From JAILLW01 sp045629045 (GTDB taxonomy: Bacteria > Bacillota > Clostridia > Lachnospirales > Lachnospiraceae), in the NCBI GenBank assembly GCA_045629045.1, contig JAZQQM010000055.1, forward strand, positions 56,198 through 120,197: 64,000 bases of DNA, written 5' to 3'. Shown piece by piece: positions 8,419-17,225 of this stretch (positions within the stretch are counted from its first letter, which is position 1; each line of letters begins with the position of its first letter). Below the pieces are notes generated by a model. That model did not search any database and was not told where the DNA came from. It saw only the letters and a list, made by a program, of their open reading frames with translations. The position numbers and the translations under genes were made by a program.

Positions 8419-9232
8419 TTCTTCATCTCCCGTCGGAGTATTCGATTCTGGTGTTGGCGGCCTTACCGTTGTAAAAGAAATAATGCATCAGATTCCCAAT
8501 GAAAAAATCGTATACTTCGGTGACACGGCACGAGTTCCCTACGGAAACAAATCTAAAGACACCGTTACCAGATTTAGCGAGCAGATAGTTCACTTCCTAC
8601 AGACAAACGAAGTTAAAGCAATTGTTGTCGCCTGCAACACAGCTTCTGCTTTTGCACTTGATACTCTCGAAAAGGAAATCGACATTCCCATCATCGGCGT
8701 TGTAAAACCCGGTGTTAAAGCAGCAGTCGAAGCAACCAAAAACGGAAAAATCGGCGTTATTGCCACACAGGGAACAATAGATTCTCACATTTACGGCAAA
8801 TACATTAAAGAAATCACATCAAATGCACAGATTTTCGGCAAGGCATGTCCTTTGTTCGTTCCCCTTGTTGAAGAGGGCCTGCTGGAAGATCCCGTAACAG
8901 ACGAAATAGCCAGAAGATACCTAAGTGAATTAATCGACATCGGTATCGATACACTGGTGCTTGGCTGTACGCACTATCCGCTTATCCGCAAGACAGTGGG
9001 AAAGATAATGGGCGATGATGTCACTTTGGTAAACCCGGCATATGAAACCGCCACAGCCCTTAAAAACTTACTTATGGACAAAGATATACTTAACAACGAA
9101 AGTCCAAAGCTGGGTGAAGATCAACATAAGTTCTTCGTCTCGGACGGGGCCGAAAAATTCAAAACCTTTGCAAATTCAATTATTAAGTACGGTATATTAT
9201 CTGCCAAAACGATTAACATTGAAGAGTATTGA
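8411..9232 (+). CDS. murI: Glutamate racemase
   Basis: I place the start at the ATG at 8411, where GGAGGTGA lies at the right distance; the GTG at 8402 would sit inside that ribosome site. The protein of about 273 residues has the family signatures: GVFDSGVGGLTV near the N-terminus, YFGDTARVPYG, the first catalytic Cys in VVACNTASA and the second in LGCTHYPL. MurI makes D-glutamate for peptidoglycan. The gene overlaps the GntR gene by eight bases, suggesting translational coupling. Confidence 0.94.
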   Translation: MINSSSPVGVFDSGVGGLTVVKEIMHQIPNEKIVYFGDTARVPYGNKSKDTVTRFSEQIVHFLQTNEVKAIVVACNTASAFALDTLEKEIDIPIIGVVKPGVKAAVEATKNGKIGVIATQGTIDSHIYGKYIKEITSNAQIFGKACPLFVPLVEEGLLEDPVTDEIARRYLSELIDIGIDTLVLGCTHYPLIRKTVGKIMGDDVTLVNPAYETATALKNLLMDKDILNNESPKLGEDQHKFFVSDGAEKFKTFANSIIKYGILSAKTINIEEY

Positions 9233-9235
9233 TTT

Positions 9236-9661
9236 ATGACCAAAGATGTCCATGTAAAAATTACAGGTTATCAGACAGTTGATGATAATCAAACAGATGT
9301 AAATGAAGAATGGTTTGACGCGCAGTATTTCTTTAAAGGCACAGCTCATTATCTTATGAGTGAGAATGAAAAGACGGCTCATACCGCAAGATACAAGTTC
9401 AATCATCGTATGCTGGAAGTTATAAAGGACGGTGACATTCACGGTAAGCTGACCTTTGAAGCCGGAAAATGCTGCGATGCCATATACAGAACGCCCTACG
9501 GGCGTATGCCCTTTACCTTTGACACCAAACAGATATCCTTTATTGATGAGCCTAACAAAATGACTTTGGAGGCCTGCTACGATATCTTAAACAACGGAGT
9601 CAAGGTATCTGCCAACAGAACAGTAATGGAAATTACTCCAATAAAAAACGCAGGAACATAA
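9236..9661 (+). CDS. DUF1934 beta-barrel protein (YwiB-like)
   Basis: This 141-residue protein resembles the DUF1934 family: small, calycin-like beta-barrel proteins of Firmicutes. It shows alternating strands and the conserved 'ARYKFNHRMLEVIKDGDIHGKLTFEAGK' region and 'TPYGRMPF' loop. No enzymatic function is established for the family. It starts three bases after murI and is the last gene before a strong terminator, so it belongs to the ispE operon. Confidence 0.75.
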   Translation: MTKDVHVKITGYQTVDDNQTDVNEEWFDAQYFFKGTAHYLMSENEKTAHTARYKFNHRMLEVIKDGDIHGKLTFEAGKCCDAIYRTPYGRMPFTFDTKQISFIDEPNKMTLEACYDILNNGVKVSANRTVMEITPIKNAGT

Positions 9662-9674
9662 ATTCCTGCGTTTT
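9645..9674. terminator. Bidirectional rho-independent terminator
   Basis: A perfect 12-base stem (AAAACGCAGGAA / TTCCTGCGTTTT) with a CATAAA loop sits across the end of the DUF1934 gene. It gives U-rich tails in both directions and separates this operon from the convergent gene at 9683. Confidence 0.88.
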
Positions 9675-9682
9675 GTTTGCTC

Positions 9683-10159
9683 TTATTTAAGTGGCTTTGC
9701 GCCGCCCTTTTCCTGAATCTTTTCAACAAGCTGGGCATATTTGCTCTTTTTCTTTTTAGGCGCAGCTGCCTGTTTTCCGTGAAGACCTTTGACATCTGTA
9801 ATATAAATTCCCGAAAGAACAGCCTTAACTTCCTTCTTAACAGGAATTGCATCAAATATCTTGGCGTCACACACCAGTGAAAGAACCTGGGGACCTACCT
9901 TGGCTTTGACAATCGGAAGCTTTGAATTTCGCATAAGCTTCGGTGTCTGTTCAATAACTGCCTGAGGAAGACCTGCATTCTTAAGTCTCATTTTCTTTTT
10001 ATCGATAATAAGCATCGAAACAGTCTGTTTCATGGCATCAATCTGTGCCTGCTGTTCATCCTGTTTCTTCTGTGCTTTCTTTCCTAAGAAATAAAGTGCA
10101 ATGACAATGCCGATAAGCACTACCGTTACAATAATAAAAATAATCCAACCTGTACTCAT
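9683..10159 (-). CDS. Single-pass membrane protein, unknown function
   Basis: I do not recognise this 158-residue protein. Residues 5-27 form one hydrophobic helix (IIFIIVTVVLIGIVIALYFLG). A KKAQKKQDEQQAQ coiled-coil stretch follows, then a small globular region (about 55-125) and a basic tail with KKKKSK, so the bulk is probably cytoplasmic. It has its own ribosome site (AAAGG) and ends at the shared terminator. It may be read from its own promoter in the 89-base gap upstream. Confidence 0.65.
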   Translation of the reverse strand: MSTGWIIFIIVTVVLIGIVIALYFLGKKAQKKQDEQQAQIDAMKQTVSMLIIDKKKMRLKNAGLPQAVIEQTPKLMRNSKLPIVKAKVGPQVLSLVCDAKIFDAIPVKKEVKAVLSGIYITDVKGLHGKQAAAPKKKKSKYAQLVEKIQEKGGAKPLK

Positions 10160-10248
10160 TTAAATAAACCTTTCTAGATATATTTGCGTCACAACAAATA
10201 ATATCATTAATCTACTTAAGATACAAGAATATCCATTATTTTCAATGA

Positions 10249-11277
10249 TTAATTAACCGATTCTGTATACTTTTCGACAGCATCCAATATCTGTGTCAAT
10301 TCCGTAAGTGTAACATCTGTATCCAAAAGCCCCAGAAGGATCTTATTAATCTGTGTCATATATTCATCCAGGTACGGATTGCTCTTATAATCAGGAATTC
10401 TTATTAAGGTCTCGTTTTTAATCAGTTCAAACAAATCCATCGGTACTTCCGAAAACTTATTAAGTACATTCCTAAGGGGTGCCAAAAAGCCCACCTGAAG
10501 AAAATAGTATTCCAACTCATTTCTGAACTTATCAACAAATCCTCTGTTACTGCACTCGTTCCAACTGATTTTATCCGCTTCAACCACATCATAATGCCTT
10601 TGCGAATTAATTTTATTGACTGTGCTTTGATCATTCACATAGTAATAATATAAGCACTCACCTATAATAACAAACTTAGTTGCGTACAGATAAACCAGTG
10701 CAATAAACACATGGTCTTCATAAGATACACCCTCAGCGAACCAAATATCATTATCAATAAGAAAACTCGTCCTATACAATTTAGCACAGGGACTCGTCCC
10801 GATACTCATGCAGGTTATAAATGTTCTACGCTTTTCATCGTTGTCTATAAGATAATGTTTGGGAATCACGGGCTCAATCGAAACCTGAAAATCACTTGCG
10901 GTCCTACCGTAATAACACATTGAAAAATCCACATCTTCATCTGTGATTTCTGCATATAGTTTTTCAATCATGGCAGACTCAATCCAATCGTCCGCATCAA
11001 CAAACAATACATAATCGCAGGAAGCATATTTCAAACCAATATTTCTGGCAGTCCCCTGACGTGAATTATTATCAAGATGTATAATCATCACATTTTCAGG
11101 AAAATTTTTCTCATATTCCGTAAGTTTATCCCATGTATCATCGGTAGATGCATCATCAATCATAATCACTTCCAGCATATCAATGCCAATTGTTTGGTCA
11201 ATTATCGATTTAAAACATCTGTCGATGTATTTACTTACGTTATAACACGGAATAATTACGCTTATTCGTTTCGCCAT
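10249..11277 (-). CDS. Family 2 glycosyltransferase
   Basis: I use the ATG at 11277, since the reading from 11301 adds eight residues without a ribosome site. The 342-residue product has the GT-A fold: RISVIIPCYNVSKYIDRC at the N-terminus, IDDASTDDT, and the metal-binding VDADDWIES near residue 100. It transfers a sugar from a nucleotide donor in the cytoplasm; the acceptor is unknown. It resembles the C-terminal half of the double glycosyltransferase at 58066-59889 next to the flagellins. Being downstream of a chemoreceptor, it may also modify a surface or motility protein. Confidence 0.82.
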   Translation of the reverse strand: MAKRISVIIPCYNVSKYIDRCFKSIIDQTIGIDMLEVIMIDDASTDDTWDKLTEYEKNFPENVMIIHLDNNSRQGTARNIGLKYASCDYVLFVDADDWIESAMIEKLYAEITDEDVDFSMCYYGRTASDFQVSIEPVIPKHYLIDNDEKRRTFITCMSIGTSPCAKLYRTSFLIDNDIWFAEGVSYEDHVFIALVYLYATKFVIIGECLYYYYVNDQSTVNKINSQRHYDVVEADKISWNECSNRGFVDKFRNELEYYFLQVGFLAPLRNVLNKFSEVPMDLFELIKNETLIRIPDYKSNPYLDEYMTQINKILLGLLDTDVTLTELTQILDAVEKYTESVN

Positions 11278-11312
11278 TTTATAATCACTTTCACCATGCA
11301 AAATATATCAAA

Positions 11313-11337
11313 ACATCCCAGGCAAAACCCGGGATGT
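11313..11337 (-). terminator. Terminator of the chemoreceptor gene
   Basis: ACATCCC pairs with GGGATGT across an 11-base loop. On the minus strand the hairpin is followed by TTTTGATATATTTT, suiting it to end the chemoreceptor transcript just before the glycosyltransferase gene. Confidence 0.65.
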
Positions 11338-11395
11338 CTGATTCATATTAACAACTCTTAATAAGTATATAACTATAATAAGTTTGAAACAAGGT

Positions 11396-13450
11396 TTACA
11401 ATTTGAAGAATTCGATTGCCGAACTCATATCCTGATTAGCACTGCGCATTTCGGAAGTAGATTCCTGCGTATCCGTACAAGCGCTGGTTACAGTCTGACA
11501 TGAAGCAGCAACTTCCTGCGCAGAAGCACCAAGTTCTTCGGATATAGCACCGAGTTCGTTTGTTGTGGCCGAAAGTTCTTCCTTAATAGTATTAAGTTTG
11601 CCTGTCATTTCCTTAATTGTGTTAATTTCGGAAATTGAAGTTTCAACAGAATCGGAAAGGATATTAAACTTCTCCTGAGCCTCAGCGATATCTGACTGTT
11701 CCTTGCTTATTACATCAAACACTCTTCCTGATATTTCAACGGTTCCGTTAGAAAGGTTAACAACTTCTTCCATAACCTGCTTGATTTCTTTGGCAGATAA
11801 TGCTGAAGAATCGGCAAGTGTTCTTATTTCATCTGCAACAACCGCAAATCCGCGACCTGCTTCACCTGCTCTTGCAGCTTCGATTGAAGCATTAAGGGAA
11901 AGCAAATTGGTTTGAGCTGCGATACTCTCAATTGATTCAACAGCTTTGCCGATAGCTTCGATTGCTTCGTTGGTTTCGGCTATCTTTTCATTGATATGCT
12001 TCATTGCATCAACAGATTCATTGGCACCGGAATATACATACTTCATGCATTCGGTTGCTTCGTTATTGGCATTCTTGATAGTCTGTGACGCATCATAAAG
12101 ATTAATAACGTTTCCATTCAATACTTCGATATTATCGCCAAGTTCCATAGCCTTTTCCTGCATAAGCTGTGCATTTTCCGCTACAGACTGTGAAGTGGTG
12201 GCAACTTCATCAATAGCACTGTTAATCTGTGAAATAGATTCAACATTATTTCCCGTCATATCATCAACGCTAAGGATTGCTTTATTAAGAATAAATGCCG
12301 AATCTTTAACACTTCTCATCGAATTATTAAGTGCACCTTTTAAGGCCTGGAATGCATTAATTACACTGACAGTCTCTTTAATATTAGATACTGCATTACA
12401 TTCAACCGAAATATCACCTGTGCTGAGTCTTTCCGTAGCATCTGCTATCTGCGTAAGAGGCTTAGCAACCTTCTGAGCTATAAGAAGCGAAAGAGCAATG
12501 AATATAATGAGTACAACTACCGCAATTATGATGGTAATCGTCCTGACACTATTAATACCACCTAAAACATCAGTTTCATCAGCCGTAAGCACTGCTATGT
12601 AATTTTCGCCCTCGCCTACATAATAAGCTGCATATTTTTGCGCCCCCTTGTATTCGTAATGAACACATTCCGGTGAAGGATGTTCTCCTGCCGCAAGCTT
12701 CTCAACCAGCCCCTTAACTGCTGCGTTTTCAACAGGGTTACCAATCTTGGACTCATCCGGATGATATAGCATGGTTCCCTGCCTGTCTACAAAATAAATA
12801 TATGCAGAACCAAGTCCCAATGACGATACATCCGAGAACTTGGAAGCAATTTCATTAACATATGTGGCTGCACCTATATAACCTATTGGTGTACTTCCAT
12901 CATATATTGGTGCGTAAAAAGACATAATAAGCTGTCCTGATGCCGGTGAAGTCATAACGCCTGTATTATAGAAATCACCTGCATCAACCATAGACTGTTG
13001 AAGTCCTGCCAGGCTGTCGCCTTCTCTTAAAACCTTACCTATCATGGCATCCGAAGGATGAGTAAGTACCTTGGTTCCCCAATCAGCAATGTACAGGCCT
13101 TCATAACCTTCCAATTTGCCGAAATAATCAACTGTATATTTTTGTGCCTTGGCAGCGATATCTGCATCGTCGGGATTAGCCAATGCTTCCCTGACAATCG
13201 GTGCCTGTGCAAATGCCTGCATAGTCACCCTTGCATTATCTGTTGCATAATCGAATGAATTACCTGTCTGAGTAATAATAGAAACAAGAGAATTGTTAGT
13301 AGAACCTGCCAGTTCAGACTTGCTTTCCTTAATTAAGACAAGACATAAAATAATTGTGATACAAATCATCGGAATTGCCGCAAAGAGAATAAGCGTTAAA
13401 CGCATATTTATCTTTGAGGACGCTTTCCCCATTTTAGTGTTTTTTGCCAT
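11396..13450 (-). CDS. Methyl-accepting chemotaxis protein with dCache sensor
   Basis: The 684-residue receptor has a first membrane helix at about 18-40, an extracellular double-Cache-like sensor to about residue 300 (TSPASGQLIMSFYAPIYDG is a typical stretch), a second helix at about 308-330 and a HAMP segment. The cytoplasmic signalling domain has the hairpin tip 'LSLNASIEAARAGEAGRGFAVVADEIR'. Small amines or acids are common dCache ligands, but none can be assigned. A strong AAGGAGGGG precedes the start, and a TATAAT -10 candidate lies at 13519-13524 on the minus strand. It is divergent from the flagellin-like gene at 13678. Confidence 0.92.
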   Translation of the reverse strand: MAKNTKMGKASSKINMRLTLILFAAIPMICITIILCLVLIKESKSELAGSTNNSLVSIITQTGNSFDYATDNARVTMQAFAQAPIVREALANPDDADIAAKAQKYTVDYFGKLEGYEGLYIADWGTKVLTHPSDAMIGKVLREGDSLAGLQQSMVDAGDFYNTGVMTSPASGQLIMSFYAPIYDGSTPIGYIGAATYVNEIASKFSDVSSLGLGSAYIYFVDRQGTMLYHPDESKIGNPVENAAVKGLVEKLAAGEHPSPECVHYEYKGAQKYAAYYVGEGENYIAVLTADETDVLGGINSVRTITIIIAVVVLIIFIALSLLIAQKVAKPLTQIADATERLSTGDISVECNAVSNIKETVSVINAFQALKGALNNSMRSVKDSAFILNKAILSVDDMTGNNVESISQINSAIDEVATTSQSVAENAQLMQEKAMELGDNIEVLNGNVINLYDASQTIKNANNEATECMKYVYSGANESVDAMKHINEKIAETNEAIEAIGKAVESIESIAAQTNLLSLNASIEAARAGEAGRGFAVVADEIRTLADSSALSAKEIKQVMEEVVNLSNGTVEISGRVFDVISKEQSDIAEAQEKFNILSDSVETSISEINTIKEMTGKLNTIKEELSATTNELGAISEELGASAQEVAASCQTVTSACTDTQESTSEMRSANQDMSSAIEFFKL

Positions 13451-13595
13451 ACAAATAGCCCCTCCTTAAATTCCCCTCTACCTATGGTCTCCCAAACAGC
13501 GAAGGTGACATTTAATTCATTATACACTAATTTTGCATAAAATACAGTTAAATTTGCGCGTTTTTATTGAATTATCTGATAATTTCCATCAGGAC

Positions 13596-13624
13596 TTGAT
13601 TTTTTCGTACTTTGGTACTAAAAT
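13596..13624 (+). promoter_or_regulatory. Sigma-A-like promoter of the flagellin-like gene
   Basis: TTGATT (13596-13601), a 17-base spacer and TAAAAT (13619-13624) form a plausible housekeeping promoter about 50 bases before the ATG. The spacer holds a GTAC-TTTG-GTAC dyad. No acceptable sigma-28 element was found here, unlike the flagellin at 61274. Confidence 0.5.
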
Positions 13625-13677
13625 ATATGTACGTTAAAAGTGTCCTTTTGGCATTTAGCCGGATAAGGAGGGGATTT

Positions 13678-14442
13678 ATGGCAGGTATTCAGAGCGTAAC
13701 TAACAGCTACAGTAATAATATATATGGTTCTATAGCAAGCGGTAATCGTATTAACACAGCTGCAGATGATGCTGCAGGTCTTGCTATTAACGAAAAGCTG
13801 AAAAGTCAGGTTAGCGGACTTGATCAGGGCAGGGCTAATTCCGACGAAGGTGTTAAAGCTCTTAACATAGCAGACGGTGCTATGGGCCAGGCAACAGAAT
13901 CTTTACAAAGAGTATACGAACTCAGCGTCAAAGCCGCCAACACATTTATGTACGGTGATGAAGAGCGTAAGGCTATGCAGGATGAAGCATCCGCTTTACT
14001 TGCAGATATCGATACCATGGCAAAGAACACCACCTATAACGAGCAACAGGTTATAAACGGTGGCGATTCGATTCACATTGCATCTAACCCTGACGGTTCA
14101 GGTACTGATATCAAAAAGGGAAATATATCTTTGGAAGCATTGGGGCTTAAGGACTTTGATATTAACTCTCCCGATGCCATAAGCAAGGTATCCGAAGCCA
14201 TCAAGAACATTTCCGGTCAGCGTGCCGACGGTGGCGCTGCTACAGCAGGTCTTGAGTATGCCAAGAACTACAACAGCATCGCTTCCGAAAATACTCTTTC
14301 GGCCAGCAGTAAATTAGCAGACCTTGATATTCCAAAGGCTGTATCAAAGATGAAACAGGATGAAATTCTTAAGAGCTACCAGTTCATGCTTCAGAAGAAA
14401 AAGCAGGAAGAGGAAGAAAAGCAAATGCTCGGATTATTCTAA
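13678..14442 (+). CDS. Divergent flagellin-like protein
   Basis: The start is the ATG at 13678 behind AAGGAGGGG. The 254-residue product has a good flagellin N-terminal D0/D1 region: NRINTAADDAAGLAINEKL, the SDEGVKALNIADGAMGQATESLQRVYELSVKAAN-type helix, and NTTYNEQQVINGG. Its C-terminus is not a normal D0 helix. In place of the usual ILAQAGQAMLAQANQ pattern it ends in a very charged stretch (KKKQEEEEKQMLGLF). True flagellins need both termini to pack together in the filament. It could therefore be a minor filament or cap-adjacent component, or a secreted non-filament relative. It is separated by about 47 kb from the tandem flagellins and ends at a strong terminator. Confidence 0.8.
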   Translation: MAGIQSVTNSYSNNIYGSIASGNRINTAADDAAGLAINEKLKSQVSGLDQGRANSDEGVKALNIADGAMGQATESLQRVYELSVKAANTFMYGDEERKAMQDEASALLADIDTMAKNTTYNEQQVINGGDSIHIASNPDGSGTDIKKGNISLEALGLKDFDINSPDAISKVSEAIKNISGQRADGGAATAGLEYAKNYNSIASENTLSASSKLADLDIPKAVSKMKQDEILKSYQFMLQKKKQEEEEKQMLGLF

Positions 14443-14455
14443 ACAGTAGTTTAAC

Positions 14456-14483
14456 AGGCGCCGTCTCATATGAGGCGGCGCCT
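14456..14483. terminator. Bidirectional terminator
   Basis: AGGCGCCG-T-CTCATATGAG-G-CGGCGCCT is a GC-rich near-perfect dyad with one opposed mismatch. It is followed by TTTATTAT on the plus strand. It separates the flagellin-like gene from the convergent XRE gene. Confidence 0.85.
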
Positions 14484-14486
14484 TTA

Positions 14487-15125
14487 TTATCCTATCAGAT
14501 CTTCTACACTGCAGCTTAGTGCTCGCGAAATCGCAATAATGCTGTCCACTCTGGCACGTCGTATATCCTTTTGACCCTGTTCATACTGTTGAATAGTCTT
14601 TAGCGGAATTCCGGTTTGCTTGGCCAATTGTGACTGACTAAGCAAAGCGTAACTTCTTAATCTCTTAAGTGCAGTCCTGTTCCATTCTTTTGCCTTTCTA
14701 TCCTCCAGTGCATCAAAGAACTGCTTAATATCCATCTCATGATATTTGTCATACATAGAATTGACGTATTCAATATCCGCGAAATCATCTATCCAACCAA
14801 AAGACATACCGGAATGGCACTGATAATATGCCAACGACCATCCTATCCAGTATTCTCTGCTTCTTTCGATATATCTGTCCGCATTTGACAAAGATATACC
14901 ATTCCTGCCTTGATCTACAACATAGTATGCCAATTCCCGGCCTGACATTCCTTCAATCACAGAAGCATCACCACCGGCAAAGAGTTTGCAATATTTCGAT
15001 CGAAGAAACATATCATAAAATTTTCGCAGTTCAATTCCATAAACATTTACACCAAAATCCAACATCCACGCAAGATTGGTCTGGGCCTTAGGTAATAAAT
15101 TAATATCATATGATAAGGTCTGCAT
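14487..15125 (-). CDS. XRE-family protein, probable antitoxin of module 1
   Basis: The 212-residue protein ends in a helix-turn-helix of the Cro/XRE type (about residues 155-210: LSQSQLAKQTGIPLKTIQQYEQGQ...). It is preceded by an N-terminal domain of about 145 residues that I cannot name, with the pattern EYWIGWSLAYYQ. That domain recurs in the XRE protein at 15849-16490, so the two genes are paralogues. It overlaps the upstream DUF3990 gene by 20 bases. I infer that the N-terminal domain neutralises the DUF3990 partner, while the HTH represses the operon through the palindrome at 15781-15828. Confidence 0.75.
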   Translation of the reverse strand: MQTLSYDINLLPKAQTNLAWMLDFGVNVYGIELRKFYDMFLRSKYCKLFAGGDASVIEGMSGRELAYYVVDQGRNGISLSNADRYIERSREYWIGWSLAYYQCHSGMSFGWIDDFADIEYVNSMYDKYHEMDIKQFFDALEDRKAKEWNRTALKRLRSYALLSQSQLAKQTGIPLKTIQQYEQGQKDIRRARVDSIIAISRALSCSVEDLIG

Positions 15126-15774
15126 TCTGTAATCCTCTTTCTATAATCTGCAGCATATATATTTCTCCTCGTTTCCAAGGTTCGTTTCTTTTTAAAGTGT
15201 ATGCTTCTCTGGCTTCACCATCACGCTTTTTCTTCCTGGGATACCAGATTTTTGATTCTGTTTTTTCACTATCGACAAAACTTATATATTTAAAGGCTTC
15301 GGGACTAATCAACACAATCTGTTCCCCCATTTTGCCAAGTTTCATAGCATATTCTAAGGTTTTGATTGAAATTGCATTATTAAGAAAATCCTGAGCAAAG
15401 GCAAAGTATCTGTCATCCGCCCTATATCCGCGAATAACATCAACATCATGATAATTAACACTAAAGTTATCAAGAATATACGCTTTCGATTCTTTAGCGA
15501 AATCAGTCTGAATATCAAACGAGCGGTTATCCAGTAGAATCGCCAGCCAATTAAGGATCGAATAATTCTCTGAATTCAAATTCAGTATATTTAATTCTTT
15601 CGTATCAAGTTCATATGAATTAAGTACCCCATCCCTGTCAGCCTCTACAGACCATTCTCGTCCCATATCGGCATCTTCGGTACAATAGAATCCTCTGCCA
15701 TAATCATTATATAGTTTGCCTTTTCCATATTCGGGTTTAACTATTTCAAACTCAGAGCCGTGATATATCCTCAT
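15106..15774 (-). CDS. DUF3990 ADP-ribosyltransferase-like protein, probable toxin of module 1
   Basis: The 222-residue protein has the DUF3990 signature: an early YHGS (residues 4-7), DYGRGFYCTED (24-34) and a later IRGYRADD. DUF3990 is placed with the ADP-ribosyltransferase folds, where the early His and the Tyr in 'GFY' would bind NAD. The likely catalytic glutamate may be in GEQIVLISPEAF near residue 170; this is inference. Gene order (toxin first, XRE second, overlapping) and the operator in front support a toxin-antitoxin unit. GGGGGAT, lying inside one operator arm, serves as the ribosome site. Confidence 0.72.
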   Translation of the reverse strand: MRIYHGSEFEIVKPEYGKGKLYNDYGRGFYCTEDADMGREWSVEADRDGVLNSYELDTKELNILNLNSENYSILNWLAILLDNRSFDIQTDFAKESKAYILDNFSVNYHDVDVIRGYRADDRYFAFAQDFLNNAISIKTLEYAMKLGKMGEQIVLISPEAFKYISFVDSEKTESKIWYPRKKKRDGEAREAYTLKRNEPWKRGEIYMLQIIERGLQNADLII

Positions 15775-15780
15775 GTTAAT

Positions 15781-15828
15781 ATCCCCCTGTAGGAGTACTT
15801 TATTATTAATGTACTCCTACAGGGGGAT
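15781..15828. promoter_or_regulatory. Perfect 18-bp inverted-repeat operator of module 1
   Basis: ATCCCCCTGTAGGAGTAC (15781-15798) and its exact reverse complement (15811-15828) flank a 12-base AT spacer. The right arm lies between the -35 and -10 of the promoter, and the left arm covers the leader and the ribosome site of the DUF3990 gene. This placement suits repression by the XRE partner. Confidence 0.75.
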
Positions 15829-15837
15829 GGTTGTCAA
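15808..15837 (-). promoter_or_regulatory. Promoter of module 1
   Basis: On the minus strand TTGACA (15837-15832), an 18-base spacer and TACATT (15813-15808) form a promoter overlapping the operator. Transcription would start near 15801. Confidence 0.6.
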
Positions 15838-15848
15838 TCAGTTGTGCA

Positions 15849-16490
15849 TTATCCCACCAGATCTTCTACTTTGCAGCTTAGTGCTTCGGCCAAGGCCGTA
15901 ACAATATTTACCTGAGCCTTTGAAATATCTGCCTGTTTTTGTTCGTATAATTGAATCATGCGAAGTGATACTCCCGACTTTTCACTAAGCTGCTTTTGTG
16001 TCAGCTCATAGTACTTTCGTAATCGCTTTAGTGTAGATTCTTCGTCCGTTTGGGACTCTTCTATAACAGAATCTGCAAATTCAAAAAACTTACTGACATC
16101 AGCCTCATGAAGAATGTATCTGGACGCCACCTTAGATGCCGTCAATCCATGATCAATCAAATATCTAAAACTAACGTTCTTTGTCCATTGATATTGGGCC
16201 AACACCCATCCGACCCAGTATTCCAAAGAACGATTAAGTGTAATCGTAGACTCAACAGGTTCATCCCATTCCCCGAAAACCTCATACAGTAATTTCCATG
16301 CAAGTTCAGGTCCGGATACTCCTGCCACATATTTGGGATTTCCGTGTCCAAAGCTTTTTCCTATATTCGAACTTGCCAATAATTCAAATGCCTCATCCAT
16401 CTTATAATGCATATCTTTGGTCATATAATCAAAAAATTCGCCAAGAATACTTGAAGCATCATATACGTAACATTCGTTGTAAGCGTTCAT
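15849..16490 (-). CDS. XRE-family protein, probable antitoxin of module 2
   Basis: I start at the ATG at 16490 because GGAGGA lies at the right distance; the ATG at 16496 is too close to it, and the reading to 16523 has no ribosome site. The 213-residue product is a paralogue of the protein at 14487-15125. It has the same N-terminal domain (EYWVGWVLAQYQ) and a C-terminal XRE helix-turn-helix (LTQKQLSEKSGVSLRMIQLYEQKQ...), and both end in SC-VEDL-G. The two are clearly diverged at the residue level, so they may have separate partner and operator specificity. It overlaps the DUF3990 gene upstream by 32 bases. Confidence 0.75.
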   Translation of the reverse strand: MNAYNECYVYDASSILGEFFDYMTKDMHYKMDEAFELLASSNIGKSFGHGNPKYVAGVSGPELAWKLLYEVFGEWDEPVESTITLNRSLEYWVGWVLAQYQWTKNVSFRYLIDHGLTASKVASRYILHEADVSKFFEFADSVIEESQTDEESTLKRLRKYYELTQKQLSEKSGVSLRMIQLYEQKQADISKAQVNIVTALAEALSCKVEDLVG

Positions 16491-17145
16491 CGTCATTCCT
16501 CCATTCTTCGCGAATAATATCAAGAATATATGTCCCTTCGGATATATTTTCTTTTATGTTCCTAAAAGAATTACGTGCATTTTCATCCCGGTTCTTCTTA
16601 AAGGGATAATATTTGGTGCTGTCGGCCCTTTCGGCATTAACGAATTTCATTCTGTCAAAGGCACTTTTGCTTTTTATGGCAAACTGTTCCCCCAATGCTC
16701 CAAGCTTCATCACCTCACCGAATTTTTCAATAGATAAACCGTTATTGAGAAAGAGATTGGCAAATGAAAAAGAAGAATCATCTGCCCTATATCCTCTGAT
16801 GCAATCATATTCTTCGTATTCCGGCAAAAAGGTATTAAGCACATAAGTCTTCGCTCTGTTCTTTACATCGGATTCTATTCTGAATTCCCTATTAGCAAGT
16901 AAAATAGCCAGCCAGTTTAAGATATGATAATCTCCGTTTTGAAGATCGAGTATTTTAAGTCCCTCACCATCAAGTGCATAGCAATTGGCATAACCGTCAC
17001 AGCCTTCATCCACTGCCCATTCTTTAGCCATCTTAATTGATTCAGTGCAGTAAAATGCCCGTCCGTAATCATTATGAACATTACCCATTCCGTATTGCGG
17101 CGCACGCACTATTTTAGGTGAGCCGTGATAAAGTGTATATATCAT
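16459..17145 (-). CDS. DUF3990 ADP-ribosyltransferase-like protein, probable toxin of module 2
   Basis: I place the start at the ATG at 17145 behind GGAGA; the reading to 17187 adds 14 residues without a ribosome site. The 228-residue protein shares YHGS (6-9), DYGRAFYCTES (26-36) and CIRGYRADD with the protein at 15106-15774. It probably modifies a cellular target, or NAD metabolism, with ADP-ribose. The target is unknown. A glycine found in copy 1 (GRGFY) is alanine here (GRAFY), a possible sign of divergence. Confidence 0.72.
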   Translation of the reverse strand: MIYTLYHGSPKIVRAPQYGMGNVHNDYGRAFYCTESIKMAKEWAVDEGCDGYANCYALDGEGLKILDLQNGDYHILNWLAILLANREFRIESDVKNRAKTYVLNTFLPEYEEYDCIRGYRADDSSFSFANLFLNNGLSIEKFGEVMKLGALGEQFAIKSKSAFDRMKFVNAERADSTKYYPFKKNRDENARNSFRNIKENISEGTYILDIIREEWRNDDERLQRMLRI

Positions 17146-17190
17146 CGTTAGATTCTCCGTTAGAGCGCACCATGATGCGCAAATCAAAAA

Positions 17191-17225
17191 TATCGTCCTA
17201 ACGATATTGTATCGTCAGGACGATA
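17191..17225. promoter_or_regulatory. Inverted-repeat operator of module 2
   Basis: Arms TATCGTCCTAACGATA (17191-17206) and TATCGTCAGGACGATA (17210-17225) are reverse complements with one mismatch, spaced by TTG. Each arm is itself a partial palindrome (TATCGT...ACGATA), suggesting binding of two dimers. The sequence is unrelated to the operator of module 1. Confidence 0.75.

Noticed and set aside
13650..13672. GCCGGATAA as a sigma-28 -10 element before the flagellin-like gene
   Set aside because: It has an extra base, the TAAA is 19 bases away, and a start there would cut off the ribosome site.
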